Shown one piece after another: positions 43,983-56,099 of a stretch of 64,000 nt of DNA (its first letter is position 1; each line of letters opens with the position of its first letter). Both the position numbers and the translations under genes were made by a program. Source of the DNA: Halichondria panicea (lineage: Eukaryota; Porifera; Demospongiae; Suberitida; Halichondriidae); the NCBI RefSeq assembly GCF_963675165.1, contig NC_087384.1, positions 5,325,182 to 5,389,181 of the forward strand, read 5' to 3'. A model generated the notes under the pieces. The model did not search any database and had not been told where the DNA came from. It saw only the letters and a list, made by a program, of their open reading frames with translations.

Positions 43983-45062
43983 ATGCCCTACCTCACCGAA
44001 GAACAGAAGAAAGAGTTGGCTGCCACAGCCCGAGCCATTGTCGCTCCTGGAAAAGGCCTTCTTGCTGCTGACGAAAGCACTGGAACCATTGGAAAACGAT
44101 TCGCTCCAATTAACACCGAAAACACAGAAGAAAATCGCCGTGCTTATCGTGAACTGCTCTTCACCACCGATAAAAGCGTAGCAAAGTACATCAGTGGAGT
44201 TATTCTTTATGACGAGACATTTCGCCAGAGCACAAAAGGTGGGAAACGTTTTGTTGATCTACTCAAGGAAACAGGAATTCTCTCTGGAATCAAAGTTGAC
44301 AAGGGTGTTGTTCAGCTTCTTGGTACGAATGAAGAGACCACCACTCAAGGCCTGGATGGAATGGCTGAGCGATGCAAGGAGTACTACGATGGAGGCTGTC
44401 GTTTCGCCAAGTGGAGATGTGTGTTGAAAATCGGAGCCGGTCGTCCCTCACAACTGGCCATCATCGAAAACGCCAATGTCCTAGCTCGCTATGCTAGTAT
44501 CTGTCAGTTGAATGGACTCTGCCCCATTGTTGAGCCTGAGATCCTCACTGATGGAGACCATACTCTTGAGGAGTGCATGGCTACTTCTGAGAAGGTTCTT
44601 GCTGCTGTGTACAAGGCATTGAGCGACCACAATGTCTATCTCGAGGGTACTCTCCTGAAGCCAAACATGGTCCTTCCTGGAGTGCAATGCACAAAGAAGT
44701 ACACTCCCGAACAAGTGGCCGAGTCTACAGTGACCGTCTTCCAACGCACTCTCCCTGTTGCTGTACCCGGTGTGACCTTCCTCTCTGGTGGCCAGTCCGA
44801 AATTGCTGCCACTACTCATCTGAATGCCATCAACGCGTATAAGGGAACCAAGCCATGGGGTCTCACCTTTTCCTACGGACGTGCCCTTCAAGCTAGTGTG
44901 CTCAAGGCCTGGGGCGGAAAGCCCGAGAATGTGAAAGCTGCTCAAGATGTGCTCCTCCATCGTGCAAAGTGTAATGGACTGGCTGCTCTGGGAAAATACG
45001 AAGGAGAGGAGAGTGCTGGTGCTGCTGATGAGAGCCTTTTCGTTGCCAATCATCAATATTAA
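43983..45062 (+). CDS. fructose-bisphosphate aldolase, class I
   Basis: Glycolytic and gluconeogenic enzyme splitting fructose 1,6-bisphosphate to DHAP and glyceraldehyde 3-phosphate in the cytosol. 359 aa, uninterrupted coding exon (family about 363). A 5' UTR intron (43860-43975, AAG/GTGAGT to CCTAG) places the true start at [16 protein letters not shown] rather than the longer open frame. Signature residues are present: [10 protein letters not shown] with Asp30, Lys143 in FAKWR, Glu184, the Schiff-base Lys226 in [17 protein letters not shown], and the C-terminal Tyr of NHQY. Coding bias is strong compared with the array genes. Divergent from the gene at 43560. Confidence 0.97.
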   Translation: MPYLTEEQKKELAATARAIVAPGKGLLAADESTGTIGKRFAPINTENTEENRRAYRELLFTTDKSVAKYISGVILYDETFRQSTKGGKRFVDLLKETGILSGIKVDKGVVQLLGTNEETTTQGLDGMAERCKEYYDGGCRFAKWRCVLKIGAGRPSQLAIIENANVLARYASICQLNGLCPIVEPEILTDGDHTLEECMATSEKVLAAVYKALSDHNVYLEGTLLKPNMVLPGVQCTKKYTPEQVAESTVTVFQRTLPVAVPGVTFLSGGQSEIAATTHLNAINAYKGTKPWGLTFSYGRALQASVLKAWGGKPENVKAAQDVLLHRAKCNGLAALGKYEGEESAGAADESLFVANHQY

Positions 45063-45446
45063 ACTGTGATAAACTGATCATAGAACTGTGACATAGCTAG
45101 ATTTAGATGTATGAATGAATATGAATGAATATGACTCTCAGAATGTAGTCAAAAATAATGTTTTAGCCATGGATTGCGAGCTTATAAAAAAATTATGGAC
45201 AAATTAATGTGCATGTCACTAAAAAACTGTGCAGGTAAAGATCGTTAACTAATTATTTTTAGGGGGCGGCGACATGATACATTTTCTGAGAGGGCGGCTA
45301 TAATCAAAAGGTGACCTCTCGGTCGCCTGAGAACTGGTTGCGCATGTACGAAGTGCTGATGGATATGGAATGATTTCATGGGAGGAAGTTGCTATCTAAA
45401 AGCAAACAAAGTCAAAGAGAGTCACCTTTCACACTAGAAATTAAAG
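45063..45446. other. intergenic, aldolase 3' flank
   Basis: AT-rich 3' flank with no consensus AATAAA found, then a leader for the decarboxylase at 45447. Nothing else seen. Confidence 0.5.
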
Positions 45447-48400
45447 ATGGTACTTGGAAGAAGTTCTGGAGCTGAAGTGATGCCTGGTGGCTCTATCTCA
45501 AGAGCTAGCTCTAAGCCTGACAGACTATGTCATGTGTGCCCAGAACTAGAATGGGACAATTGCAGTCTAGAATCTAGGGCAACAAGGCCAGTAGTATTAG
45601 ATTTACAAAATGTTAAATCAAAGAAGCAAAATAAATTCAGTAGAGTGTGTCACTTGTGCAGTAAAGTTTTGCAAAGAGTTTTGTGGTTACTCCGTTCAGC
45701 AGCTGGCTGTCTTGCTGTGCTAATTGTGGCCATTTTGATACTGTCTGCATCAATTCAGAATGAGAAAAAAGACACAGAAAATATTCTTGAGCCTGAACAA
45801 CATACTTGGCAGGTAAATTCCACAAACGCTACATTATATATATAGCACTCGGTTACAAAGTGATTGACGTGTACATTAATTATAATTAACCTTACAACCA
45901 TGTTACCATTTTATTTTCCCTTATACTACAGCTGATGTTATTTCGCCTCTTACCAGCAAGATTTCTGTCCAGACTTTGGGGATTCCTGATGTCGATGCAG
46001 GTTCCTGAAAGCATTCGAACGTCATTGTATGGTCCGTTTGTATGGAAGTTCAACTGTAATATGGCTGAAGCTGAAATTGAGAATCTTAGAGATTACTGCA
46101 GTTTGGGTGAGCTCTTCACTAGGAAGCTCAAAAAGGAAGCGAGGGAAATGTCTGAGAGTAAGCTGGTGAGTTTATTAACCATAATATAGCTATACACAGT
46201 GACTTCATAATAATTATTACTATTGTCATAATTATAATGGTTAACATTCTCTTAACACTTTAGGTTTCTCCAACCGATGGGAAAATTCTTCATTTTGGCA
46301 CTGTTAATGATGGCCTGATAGAACAAGTGAAAGGTGTGACTTACAAACTTCAAAAATTTCTAGGGCCGGAAGACTCACTGATACCATATGTCAAGAAAAA
46401 TGTGTCCTCTAACGTATTAATCAAAGATGAGCAAAAGCAGCTTTATCATGTGATTGTTTATCTTGGACCTGGTGACTACCATCATTTTCATTCACCTTCT
46501 GATTGGACAATACTAAAGAGACGTCATTTTCCAGGTATGTTATTGCTTATGCTTGTGTATAGTTGCTTTCCTATTATCTTTATGCATGACTGTATGACAT
46601 TGTGGTTAAACGAGCATGTTGGCTTTATAAGGCGCGGTTAATGTTTAGATTCACTTCCGCCTGTTGCGGTACAAAAGGCCCGTGCCCTGGGCAGACCTTT
46701 GACCCCAGCTCCAACATTCAAATATCTGTAAACAGCTCTTGTTTCTTTTCCCGCTTCATAGCCCGTTCAAACGATTTAGACAGCTCTAAAACAAGCATGC
46801 GCATTTTATACCAGGGTGGGGATACATGCATGTAGTTTTTTTTAACACAAGCAAACAAAAACACATAATGGCTACTTATACAGAACAAGCAAGACTCAAG
46901 GTACCACAGAAGACATTACATAAATAAGATGTAGATCTACATCTATTTAGCTTCAGGTACGGTACAGCCAGCATCCTCCAGTGCACTTTCTGGAGGAGTT
47001 CCAGAAGTTGCTTGCGCTGTTCCCCGACGTCACTCTTGACGAAATTGATTCGGCGCCATCCGAAGGTAACACTGGAAAGTAAATATTAGAATGATGATTT
47101 CAAATACAATTAAATTACCATCAGTGTCAGGCGGGTGTAATACATCCAGTGGTGAAGCTGCTCCCCCTCCAGCGAAGAGGCCAAAGAGAGGTAATTCTAG
47201 AGGAATTAATTTCAATAATTATCACGTGATATGGATGACGATCACTTATCTTTTGCACAGGTGTTTCTCGAGTTCGAGTAAGGACAGTTGGGGGTGAAGC
47301 CGGTCCTTCGAGGCCTAAGAAAGGTGAATGTCACTAACCTGTACATATGAATAAAATGAGTGGTACTTTCCTTAGGTCCCGGAGGGTATGATCACGATGA
47401 TCCTCCAGTCTTGAATGGAGAGGGTCCCTGCCCGTACTGCCACCTGTCACCGTGTGTCAGAGCCAGACCACCCAGCTGGCTGATTGGAAGCGCTGCACCT
47501 AATTTGGGGAACATGGTGAAGCGCTTCAAACTATACAGAAAGTATTGGACGCTGCTAGGTCAGTTGGGGGTATGGAATCACCCTCTATATATGGCATATA
47601 AAGTGACCAAAACCAGTGCACATGACAAGAGGGATGTGATGCCTGACTGTGTATTGAGAGTAAGTTATAAATGATGCCCACTTTACAGTGCAAGTACGAT
47701 CAATTGCTATATACCTTTTCCAGGAGGTGCGTGAGCGATTTCCGAATCCAGATGGAGTTCCATACACAGACTTCCAGTCTTCTACTTCCTTTATTGTTTA
47801 ATTATGTAAAATGCAATTATAAAATGCTGATTGGCTAGTCAAAATTTGCACGGATACGTACTTACTTTATATGTCTTCATAAAGACCTTCGTCAAGTACA
47901 CGTACACCATCGTTTACTAGGTCCTCGTTTTCATCTACTGGCTCATCTGATTGCTCAGGTTGCATGTCCTCTACAAACTCACTGCACATAATTATATACA
48001 TGTAGCAAAATTAAATTATATGTAAAATAAATTATGTAGATTGCACATAAAATATATTATACGCAGTACCTGAGGTCAACTTTTCTCTGCTGCTCGCCAT
48101 ATTTCTCCGGCAAAGTTGAACGATTTTTCCACCAGCACTCTTACGGGAGTCCTACGATCCGGTCTTCTCATGCCCTGAACCAGTCGTTCACTTGTACACT
48201 CTCTACGTACATTCTCGTTCTGAAGTAAACAAATGAATGAATGTACAGTCACACATACATTATTAGCCAGCATAACGTACCCAGTCCATAATAGCAAGGT
48301 TCATTCTCATGTTGAATGTAGCTTCCACGAAGTGTACACGTTTTGAGATGTATGTGAGCAGCTGGTGATTGAAAGACTCCACCCAGAATGTGTCTCGACA

Positions 48401-49903
48401 CTGTAAAAACAACATCATAGAAATTTATATAATAATTAGAAAAAAACCTCACTCGACAATGATTCAGCATTCTTGTAAATAAGGGTGTCTTTTAGTGCTG
48501 ACGTGAATGACTCGATTGCAAGAGGATCCTCTAGTTTTATCTTCGTGGGCTTGTACCCTGGACGGTTACAGGGTGACGCTTCGTTACAATCTGAGTGCTC
48601 GTTCTGAGAACACGATTATAAACGTTATTGGTGTACAGAGTACAGGCAACTTGTTATCATACACACTCACCTGATAATGCTCCAACTTGTCCAACAAGAC
48701 AGAAATAACCTCTCTGCTATCCAAGGGCAATGAGCCTCTAGCTTTGCCCTATCTATCCTAGCTACAAAAGCCTGCTTTGCATCTTCAGTATCGAAATTCA
48801 GCTCCATTTGGTACCGAAAACCATGCCTAGCACGCTTCTTCTTGGGTAGAGAACGAGAGTTGTCACATCTTTCAGCCATTTTTTTTGCTCTTTTTTGGAA
48901 CAAAGTATCTCGTGAGCCAAGGTGCTACATGCAGGCTATAAGGGGCGTATCAAAGTAAAACCATGTGTGCATGAAGCGAGCAGTGAAGCAAAAGAGGCCA
49001 GAGAGTTTACCGCACACGGCCATATTTAATCATTTCCGCCTCGAGTGCCCAGGGCACGCCCCTTTTATAGTCAGCATGCTCGTTTAATATACGGTTTTAC
49101 AATTAGACGTGCATGACCTTAATATAAGGAAAGCCTATTTTAGAAGACCCACACCCTAGAGTGTTTGTTAAGATAAGTTACAATGATGGTTAAAATCCTC
49201 TCGTTCTGTGAGGACTGACCTCTGCATGGGGAGCTTTGATTTCATGCATACATGGCTTGAGCGAATGTCAGTGCAATGCCATGCCTCATAGCTAACTGTT
49301 CAGTACCTTCTGAAAACAGACATAATTGAGACTAAACGAAGTCCTCATACAAATGTATGCTGCATGGGTTCAATATAATAACTCCGCTTTTTTAGGTGAC
49401 CTGCTAAGCGTAGCCCCCTGGGCAGCTAGGACAATTCCCGGACTATTCTCCATCAACGAAAGAGCTATTGTCACAGGGACTTGGGAGCATGGATTTTTTT
49501 CAATGGTTGCTGTGGGAGCATACAATGTAGGATCAATCAGTCTCACTGTTGATGAGGTGCAATTTAACTAAGCAAAGTAATTAATCGACCTATATAATTA
49601 TATGTACTCTCGTATAACAATCAAGACATGTGATTGCTTCGTGATCAGCAGTTAATTGCTTTTTATTTACAGTCCCTAGAAACAAATGTTGAAGATGAGG
49701 ATTTGCAGCTGGGAGAATACAGAGACAAGCAACTAGGAGAGGCTTCAGAAGGTATAAGGGTGAAGAAGGGAGAACGATTGGGTGGCTTTAAGCTCGGATC
49801 AACTGTAGTGCTCGTTTTTGAAGCACCTTCAAACTTTCAGTTTAGCATTTTACCAGGACAGAAAATACAATATGGACAATCCATTTCAACAAGCATGTAT
49901 TAA
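45447..49903 (+). CDS. phosphatidylserine decarboxylase, paralogue 1
   Basis: Makes phosphatidylethanolamine from phosphatidylserine. Exons 45447-45812, 45932-46165, 46264-46534, 49396-49556, 49673-49903; 420 aa. Family landmarks: [31 protein letters not shown] (catalytic Asp), YHHFHSP (catalytic His), VGAYNVGSI and the self-cleavage site LGST at about 385-388, where the pyruvoyl group forms. The first exon (122 aa) is not a typical mitochondrial presequence: it has several Cys, then a strong membrane segment (AGCLAVLIVAILILSASIQ), so its location may differ from that of paralogue 2. Intron 3 is swollen to 2.9 kb by a transposon. Confidence 0.92.
46868..47801 (+). CDS. P2X7 ballast-domain-like protein in transposon
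   Basis: Six exons in unbroken frame: 46868-46900, 46957-47065, 47125-47190, 47261-47323, 47376-47659, 47724-47801; 210 aa. The N-terminus is short and basic (PAKRPKRG). Then comes a domain with CPYCHLSPCV, a run of basic/aromatic helices (MVKRFKLYRKYW) and the closing MPDCVLREVRERFPNPDG with YTDF. The last part matches the end of the Zn/guanine-nucleotide-binding cytoplasmic ballast of P2X7 receptors (PSC..WRIRKxFP..G.YxGF). No channel segments. Such stand-alone domains are known from invertebrates, some of them in transposons. The second exon may begin 6 bases earlier. Confidence 0.7.
47883..48903 (-). pseudogene. transposase remnant of the TTAA element
   Basis: Pieces of one transposase in order on the minus strand. 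First comes an N-terminal exon from 48903 (RARHGFRYQMELNFDTEDAK), then LPLDSREVISVLLDKLEHYQ one frame away (frameshift near 48740). Next are KIKLEDPLAIESFTSALKD, RDTFWVESFNHQLLTYIS with RVHFVEATFNMRMNLAIMDW, then NENVRRECTSERL. The HxxxxEsFH...LA..D.NEN pattern is that of the C-terminal part of transposases that accompany P2X7-like genes. Most of the catalytic middle is absent. Not functional. Confidence 0.6.
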
Positions 49904-50223
49904 ATCATTTTTATTCTGTGCATGCAGTGTTTTTATGCAATTGTAAATCTTATAATAATGATATTTGAAGTAGTGTGGAAAGTACAAACAAGTAGAAATT
50001 AGGGTGACATACAGACAAGTAATAAATGAGACACTAGATTGTTAGTTAGTAAATAAGTATGCCCATCCAGCACATGTGATAGAGTGGGAGACCTGTGTAT
50101 GAGCCATAGAACGCCATAGAGCTATGCTCCTCTCCCAAATTACATTGCGCATGTGCTGACCCAGGCCGTGCCACGTGTAGATAAAAAGTGTTTTAACCAT
50201 GGTAGATAATCTCACATGACACA
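49904..50223. other. intergenic between PSD paralogues
   Basis: 3' flank of paralogue 1 and a short promoter region for paralogue 2, with no further feature seen beyond a GCATGTGC word. Confidence 0.5.
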
Positions 50224-53200
50224 ATGAGGTCTGTGACAAGCTTTGGCTCCACTACACGCTCCCTGAGTCTCCTCCATAGACCTGTGAGGCTATGCCAGGC
50301 CTGCTGTGCCAGATTCAACTCTCAGTACAGACAGGAGAGTCAGTGGTCTTGGAAATGGATACCCATCAGTGGTGGCATAGCATTCCTAGCTGCTCTGCAA
50401 TTGCTGAGAACCATAAGAAGGGAGAATAAAAGTGCAAACAGCATGGTCACACAGCCTGAAACATGGCAGGTATATATATAGTGATAATTGTTTTGTAGAA
50501 AAGCGTTGTGAGCATATCTGTATCATTCATCATACCATGGAGTACATAATATTATATACAGGTGTATTATTATTCTGCAGTTGACACTGTTTCGGCTCCT
50601 TCCTGCACGAATGTTGTCACGGTTATGGGGCGGCATCAATAGTAAAGAGCTGCCCACTTGGTTACGAAGACCTGTACTCGGACTTTATGTGTGGGCCTTT
50701 GGGTGCGATATGACCGAGGCTCAGGTGGAGAATTTGAGTATGTACTCCAACCTTATAGAACTGTTCACTAGGCAACTGAAACCTGGTGTTAGAGACGTCT
50801 CAAAGTATCATCAGCTGGTATGTGTATAGCCTCCTTCACAAGGCCTAAACAATTAGGCCTGCTACTGACTGTTCGCGCATGTGCAAAATTATTGGATAAT
50901 TTTCCCGTAATGTTTCCCATTAAACTGAATTTTTACCCGAATTATATCCTGAATAACATATACAGACAAAGAATACTCTTCATAAAGTCAGACACTGAGC
51001 TATATAGCTAGCTAGCTAGAGACAGAGCCGTATTGGTTACAGCAGCAATTTCTTTCTGATAGAGTCGACTTTCACCAAGGTTAGTGTCAGATGGGCGTGG
51101 CCTATCCATATAGGCTATTGTCAGCCTTCCCTCCGTTCAGAGGATTGTTATCCACACTGTTGCAGGCTGTGAGTCCTTTGTTAACATAGTAGCTATTAGA
51201 ATGCTATCACACGGGCTAGAAACCTTCACAATCACACTTCTATCCACTTTCTTCAATCCACTTCTGTTCGTTGTGACGTCATTGTTTTACTGAGCAAATA
51301 TACAATGGTATCCGAATTACCCACTTTCTGGGTAATAGGTGGCGCATGTGCAAACAGTCGATACCAGGCCCTCTCTTCGAGGAAGAGCGGCCTGGGATCG
51401 AGGCTAGTATGTGTACAGATCTAATAATGATTTTCACTGATCAACATTTTTGTTCCTTGGGTCATGCAGCTCAGGCCTGGCACATTTTAGTGTATCCAGG
51501 GTTGTGCCCACACTAGCTGGTCGGTGGTGGTTGGTACTAGGAGGCCTAGTTAGAAAATGTGTGTGATGAATTGATCCCTGTTATCTTGTCCTCTGACAAA
51601 GAAAAATGATTTTCTTACACTTCAGAAAATTCTAGGCACATCACTGTGTATTGTGAGCATAACTATTTGTGTCTTCTTTCCGCAGGTATGCCCAAGTGAC
51701 GGGAAGGTACTCCACTTTGGTAGAGTTGAGAAAGATGGTCGATTGGAACAAGTTAAAGGAGTCACATACGAACTGCACAAGTTCCTTGGCCCTCACAATG
51801 CACTAAATGATTATGAGTCATCTCAGACTGAATTGTTTCATGTGATTATCTATCTGGCCCCAGGGGACTACCATCACTTCCATTCTCCAGCTGACTGGAC
51901 TGTCACTAAGAGACGGCATTTTCCAGGTATACTCAGTTAAATTAGAAAAAAGGAGTGCCCATAGCCTATTAGCCTCGATACGGCCTGGTATCTATTGCAT
52001 CCATGGGCGATAGTGCACATGTGCGCACTGAGTCTCCCAAAATCTGGGGATTCGTTATACGTTAGTAAACCTTCGTAAAATTATATCGTAAACTAGTTTG
52101 TTTACTATTTTTTTCCCGTATTAGTTTCTTGTCTCCTGTCAAGCTGTGGCTTGCACACTAGTCTGAAGCCAGAATAGGCTCTCATCTACTTCTATGATGG
52201 TAGTCACAGTTAGAAGCACAAAATCAAAGACTTGCCATAGTCAGTACAGAAACCAAGGTTAAACATCCCGTCCATACGACCATTATAGAGGTAGATGAGA
52301 GCCTCTTCTGGCTTCAGACTAGTGTGCAAGCCTTCTGGCAACACAATAGAGGGCCACAGCTAGCTGGTTAAGCTTCACCATAGGTCATACAATACATGGA
52401 CGTGGGGACCATGCCTATTATTAATTACATATGCAATAGATACCAGGCTGTATTTTAATCGGCCTGCATGGGATCGAGGCTAGCTAATAGCCTATTATAC
52501 AGCTAGGTTATTATAAGCCCGAAGTCTCAATAGCGTGTGTTTCAATGTGTATTAGCAGGCCAACACTTTTGCAATCACTGCAGCCTGGTTGAGTCAGATG
52601 ACCTCTATAAGCAGGTTTCACTGTGCATGTATCGGGAGTACATAATTAATTCTAGTTGATTGCTTTTCACTTGCATTAATTAAGTTGTCTGGTTATTATT
52701 TTGGTGATTATTTTTATTAGGTGAGTTGCTCACAGTGGCTCCATGGGCAGCCAAAGCAATGCCTGGACTGTTCTCGCTCAACGAGAGGGCTGTTCTGATT
52801 GGACGCTGGAAGCACGGTTACTTCTCCATGGCAGCTGTGGGGGCATTCAATGTGGGCTCTATACAACTAGCTCTGGACAAGGTTAGGTCATGTACAGAGA
52901 GAGGTCTTACACAGGCTGCTTATAATTATACCGCACACAATTTCATTATACAACGTACAGCACACAATTTTCGAAGCACTTAAGTGTATTTTGGTCAAAT
53001 GATGTTGCGTCTCCCTAATTTTTGTGGAGGATTGCTAACCTTCAAAAACAGCGAAAATTTCGCGCTATACGGTACCTCTGTGTGGAGGTGCTGTAAATAT
53101 TTCTGAGTACCATAGTACATTTAGACACACTAGTTGATAAATCTAAATTGTAACAGTGCATGCCTCAGAGAAGGTAATCTATACCTAGGCTATACTATTT

Positions 53201-53704
53201 GTACATAGTATCCTTACAAGATGTATATATGTACAGCATGAGATGGACTGCAGACAGTGAGAGGCTAGGGGTTAGTTTTTGTTGCTAGAGTGAGATTGAG
53301 TGGAAAGTCAAACTGTTGAAGGTTTGATACAGCAAATGCTTGTCCTCAGCTAAAATATTTGCTTAATTTTTTGTTGTAGACGGTTTATAAAAACTATTAG
53401 GCTTCTAAATCCCATAGCACCAGTCCTGCTATAATTGTGTAGAACCCCATAATAACCACCTGACATTGTGTTTTTTCAGGCTCTCCAGACGAACAAGAAG
53501 GGACGGTACAAGATGGGGGAGTACAGAGACAAAGAGTTGAGTGAGCTGGCCCTGGCGAAGGGAGACAGAGTGGGAGGGTTCAATCTCGGGTCTTCCATTG
53601 TGCTCGTATTTGAGGCGCCCAAACACTTTCAGTTTTCCGTTAAACCTGGACAAAAGATTTATTATGGACAGCCACTAGGGACGATATTGAATAAAGATAA
53701 TTGA
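50224..53704 (+). CDS. PISD: phosphatidylserine decarboxylase, paralogue 2
   Basis: Exons 50224-50469, 50581-50817, 51686-51926, 52721-52881, 53480-53704; 369 aa. Every intron falls at the same place and phase as in paralogue 1, so the pair arose by tandem duplication. The N-terminus ([20 protein letters not shown]) is Arg/Ser-rich without acids, a typical mitochondrial presequence, followed by a membrane anchor ([14 protein letters not shown]), as in inner-membrane PISD. Catalytic parts: PSDGK, YHHFHSP, cleavage motif LGSS at 331-334 (LGST in paralogue 1; Ser is the cleaved residue in both). Introns 2 and 3 hold copies of the repeat with ends GCCTCGAT. Confidence 0.92.
51970..52482. mobile_element. 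AGCCTCGAT-ended MITE in PSD2 intron 3
   Basis: Ends AGCCTCGATACGGCCTGGTA and the complement of GATCGAGGCT. A flanking repeat ATAGCCTATTA is seen at both sides. Inside, AGATGAGAGCCTCTTCTGGC with TTCAGACTAGTGTGC forms a second, nested inverted repeat with 52155-52190. A sister copy lies at 60204-60734; a one-ended fragment at 51358-51408. Confidence 0.7.
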
Positions 53705-53833
53705 TCTCTTTATTTGTGCTGTGTTTGTGTGTATGTTAAGTATTGCTAAAGCAACAGAATCTACCAGCATGCTGTACTAGTGTAGTGCTCTAATTGTAAG
53801 AAGCTGAGAGAGAATGGAATATTGAAATGCCAA

Positions 53834-54874
53834 ATGGATATCAAAGATGAAGATGATCCGACCTCAAAGGCTCAAAAAGCAGTGGGAGCTGAGAGTGGAG
53901 AGGGAAAGCCTGCAATGAAGTGCTTTGACTACTTTATGGAGTGGAAAAAATGCATGTGTAAGTCAGCTTCCCTAGTAAATATAAATGAAACCAGCATTCC
54001 CATGTTAAGATCTCTAATCATAGATAAACGAAAGAAATAATATTATTGCTAAGATTGGCCAGGAAAAACGTAGAAAGAAATTCGGCAAGTGCATAACTCT
54101 AATCCAAGTGTCGCCTTAAAAATTAGAGGTCTTACGGTAGCCTCAATCCAGACCAGAGATTGGATTATAAGGTTTCCCTATTAATTGGTTAATGTTCGTG
54201 TTGCTAGGCATATTCTTTACTTCAATATTATATACACTCGATCACACTCGATCACTGTAAAATAGATAATAGAAGGGAGGAGAGATACGCATCACGGGCC
54301 GCACTTATGCAATTGCTATGTTTGAGCGCCCAAGGGCACTATAGTCTTGTTCCCAGGAGCACTGCTGCTCAAAGAAACGTTGCGCATGCAGTTGCACTTC
54401 AAGTACAGTGTAACTACTTCTAAATACAGACCAGTATATACACATACCAGGTGGCTAGCAGACAACAGCAGCTATAATTATGCTCTAAATGATAGTCACT
54501 CCACCCACCCCTTTTGTAGCTGCCTACCATCAGTTCCACCAGTACTACATCCGTGGAGAGTTTGCCAATTGCAAGACGGAGAAGGAGAGGATGTACAACT
54601 GCTTCAAATGGAGGGGTACTGGAAAAGACAAGTTTCTGGTAAGGGTTTCTGGTAAGAGCCAGAATGAATAAGGTTGTGTGTTAACGAAAAAAATGATTTC
54701 TTGTTACGTATAATTATGGTATACATGTCCATGTGTGAGCCTTACAGGAAATTGTATGTCCATGCACAGAATTCCCTGGAGGCTAGTCTGGACGAGGAGC
54801 AGGTGAACATGCACACACCCTCCCCAGTATGGAAGCTCAGAGACTTGCCACCTGCTGACTGGACTAACAAATGA
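53834..54874 (+). CDS. C22orf39-like (UPF0545) twin-CX9C protein
   Basis: Exons 53834-53957, 54520-54638, 54770-54874; 115 aa. ATG at 53834 (MDIKDEDDP) is the only ATG in frame before the conserved part. It has two CX9C motifs (CFDYFMEWKKC and CKTEKERMYNC) separated by AYHQFHQYYIRGEF, then a tail with PSPVWKLRDLPPADW. This order and the HQYY.RGE motif match vertebrate C22orf39 (PANTS). Twin CX9C proteins often act in the mitochondrial intermembrane space; that location is inferred. The last splice acceptor (TGCACAG/AAT) was chosen because it alone keeps frame. Confidence 0.75.
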
Positions 54875-56099
54875 CCCACTTTAGTTACAGTTCATTGTCA
54901 ACACTATAATTATGTCTGTGTGCAATTAAGTCATGTATATCAACCATGCATGTTCCTTTATAATACAGTTATTCCTCAAAAGTATAACATGACAACACAC
55001 ACTATGAATTGGTGAAAGTGAAACATGTGATTTTTGCACAACATTATTTTAGACTATAATTATATAATAATACATGTACCGATTGTACATACAGATTTTA
55101 ATCTGTTATCCATGTGTTACGTGTTGTCAAAACTTGTTTTGTTGGTTGATTGGGGTCATACGTATTGACGTCAAATCTGCAATGGCAGTTGAACTGTCTG
55201 CCTTGCCAAGCTACGCACAACTGTGGCCGACGGCATATAGATCCAGCCGAAACCCTCCGCGGTAAAACTTCTGAAGATTCTGCATCAACCGTCAAGTTTA
55301 CAACCCGGAGTGCATGAGGCGCCATGCACTCTGATATAGATGCATGTGCGCATGCATGGTAATTTTTATGTTGATAAATCAGACAGGCTCAATTGTATAC
55401 TATACTCATTTTAGCGAATTTGTACCCGCTAATAATAAAAAAAGCATTTAAATCTCAAAATTTTTTCTTTTTCTAATGAAAATGTACTTTTGAGAGTATG
55501 CTAACCAATTGCACGTTAGCCCTTTTTTCATCTGTATCGACTCCAAACTTTCCATTCAACCTTAAAACTCATACTTGCATGCATGTACATCTTTTGACAA
55601 ATATAATTGTGCCAAAAAAGGCAATGAATTTGTTATACAAATCTGCCAAAATTAGTACCCTAAAAACAGACTGAAACGCTATATTATACATGTCTACAAT
55701 AAACCTATAGGTAGAGAAAATAAACAACCAAGCGGCAGAGCCTATATATGTAAAAAACGGTGTCTGTATATGCCTTTTCACCTAGAAAAAAAGTAGAAAA
55801 AAATGGCTAAAAACGCAACTACAACAGGCAATAAAAAAAATTTTATTGTCCACCAGCTGCCACCTACGGCCGGAATGGATGGTCCTGGCTCCGGGGAATT
55901 TAGACCAGCATGAGGTTCCTGGTTTACTTCTATAGAAATAGTCATTGGCATAAATTACCAGTTATAGACACCACTATATGGCCGGTTTAAGGAGTATGGT
56001 GTATATATATATAAGTAGTCTGCATGCCATAATTATAATTTTATAAGTGTGTGGGCCGGGAGTCTTTTTTATTTCCTAAAAGTTTTGTAGCCAGGCATG
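54875..56099. other. intergenic, no gene seen
   Basis: AT-rich. Short open frames (55074-55325) lack family features. A polypurine-rich stretch AAAAAAAGTAGAAAAAAATG lies near 55786. 3' flanks of convergent genes on both sides. Confidence 0.5.

Larger units (their letters stand above)
46610..49083. mobile_element. TTAA-flanked DNA transposon in PSD intron 3
   Basis: Ends ACGAGCATGTTGGCTTTATA and the complement of TATAGTCAGCATGCTCGT, flanked by TTAA on both sides (46606-46609, 49084-49087). CCCTGGGCA words also sit inverted at 46686 and 49050. 2474 bases. It carries a + strand P2X7-ballast-like gene and a minus-strand decayed transposase. The TTAA target is used by piggyBac and Kolobok elements; the ends are not the usual CCC of piggyBac, so Kolobok-like is my tentative guess. 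Confidence 0.8.

Noticed and set aside
44481-45056. 191-aa minus-strand open frame
   Set aside because: Antisense shadow of the aldolase coding exon, open because of strong codon bias.
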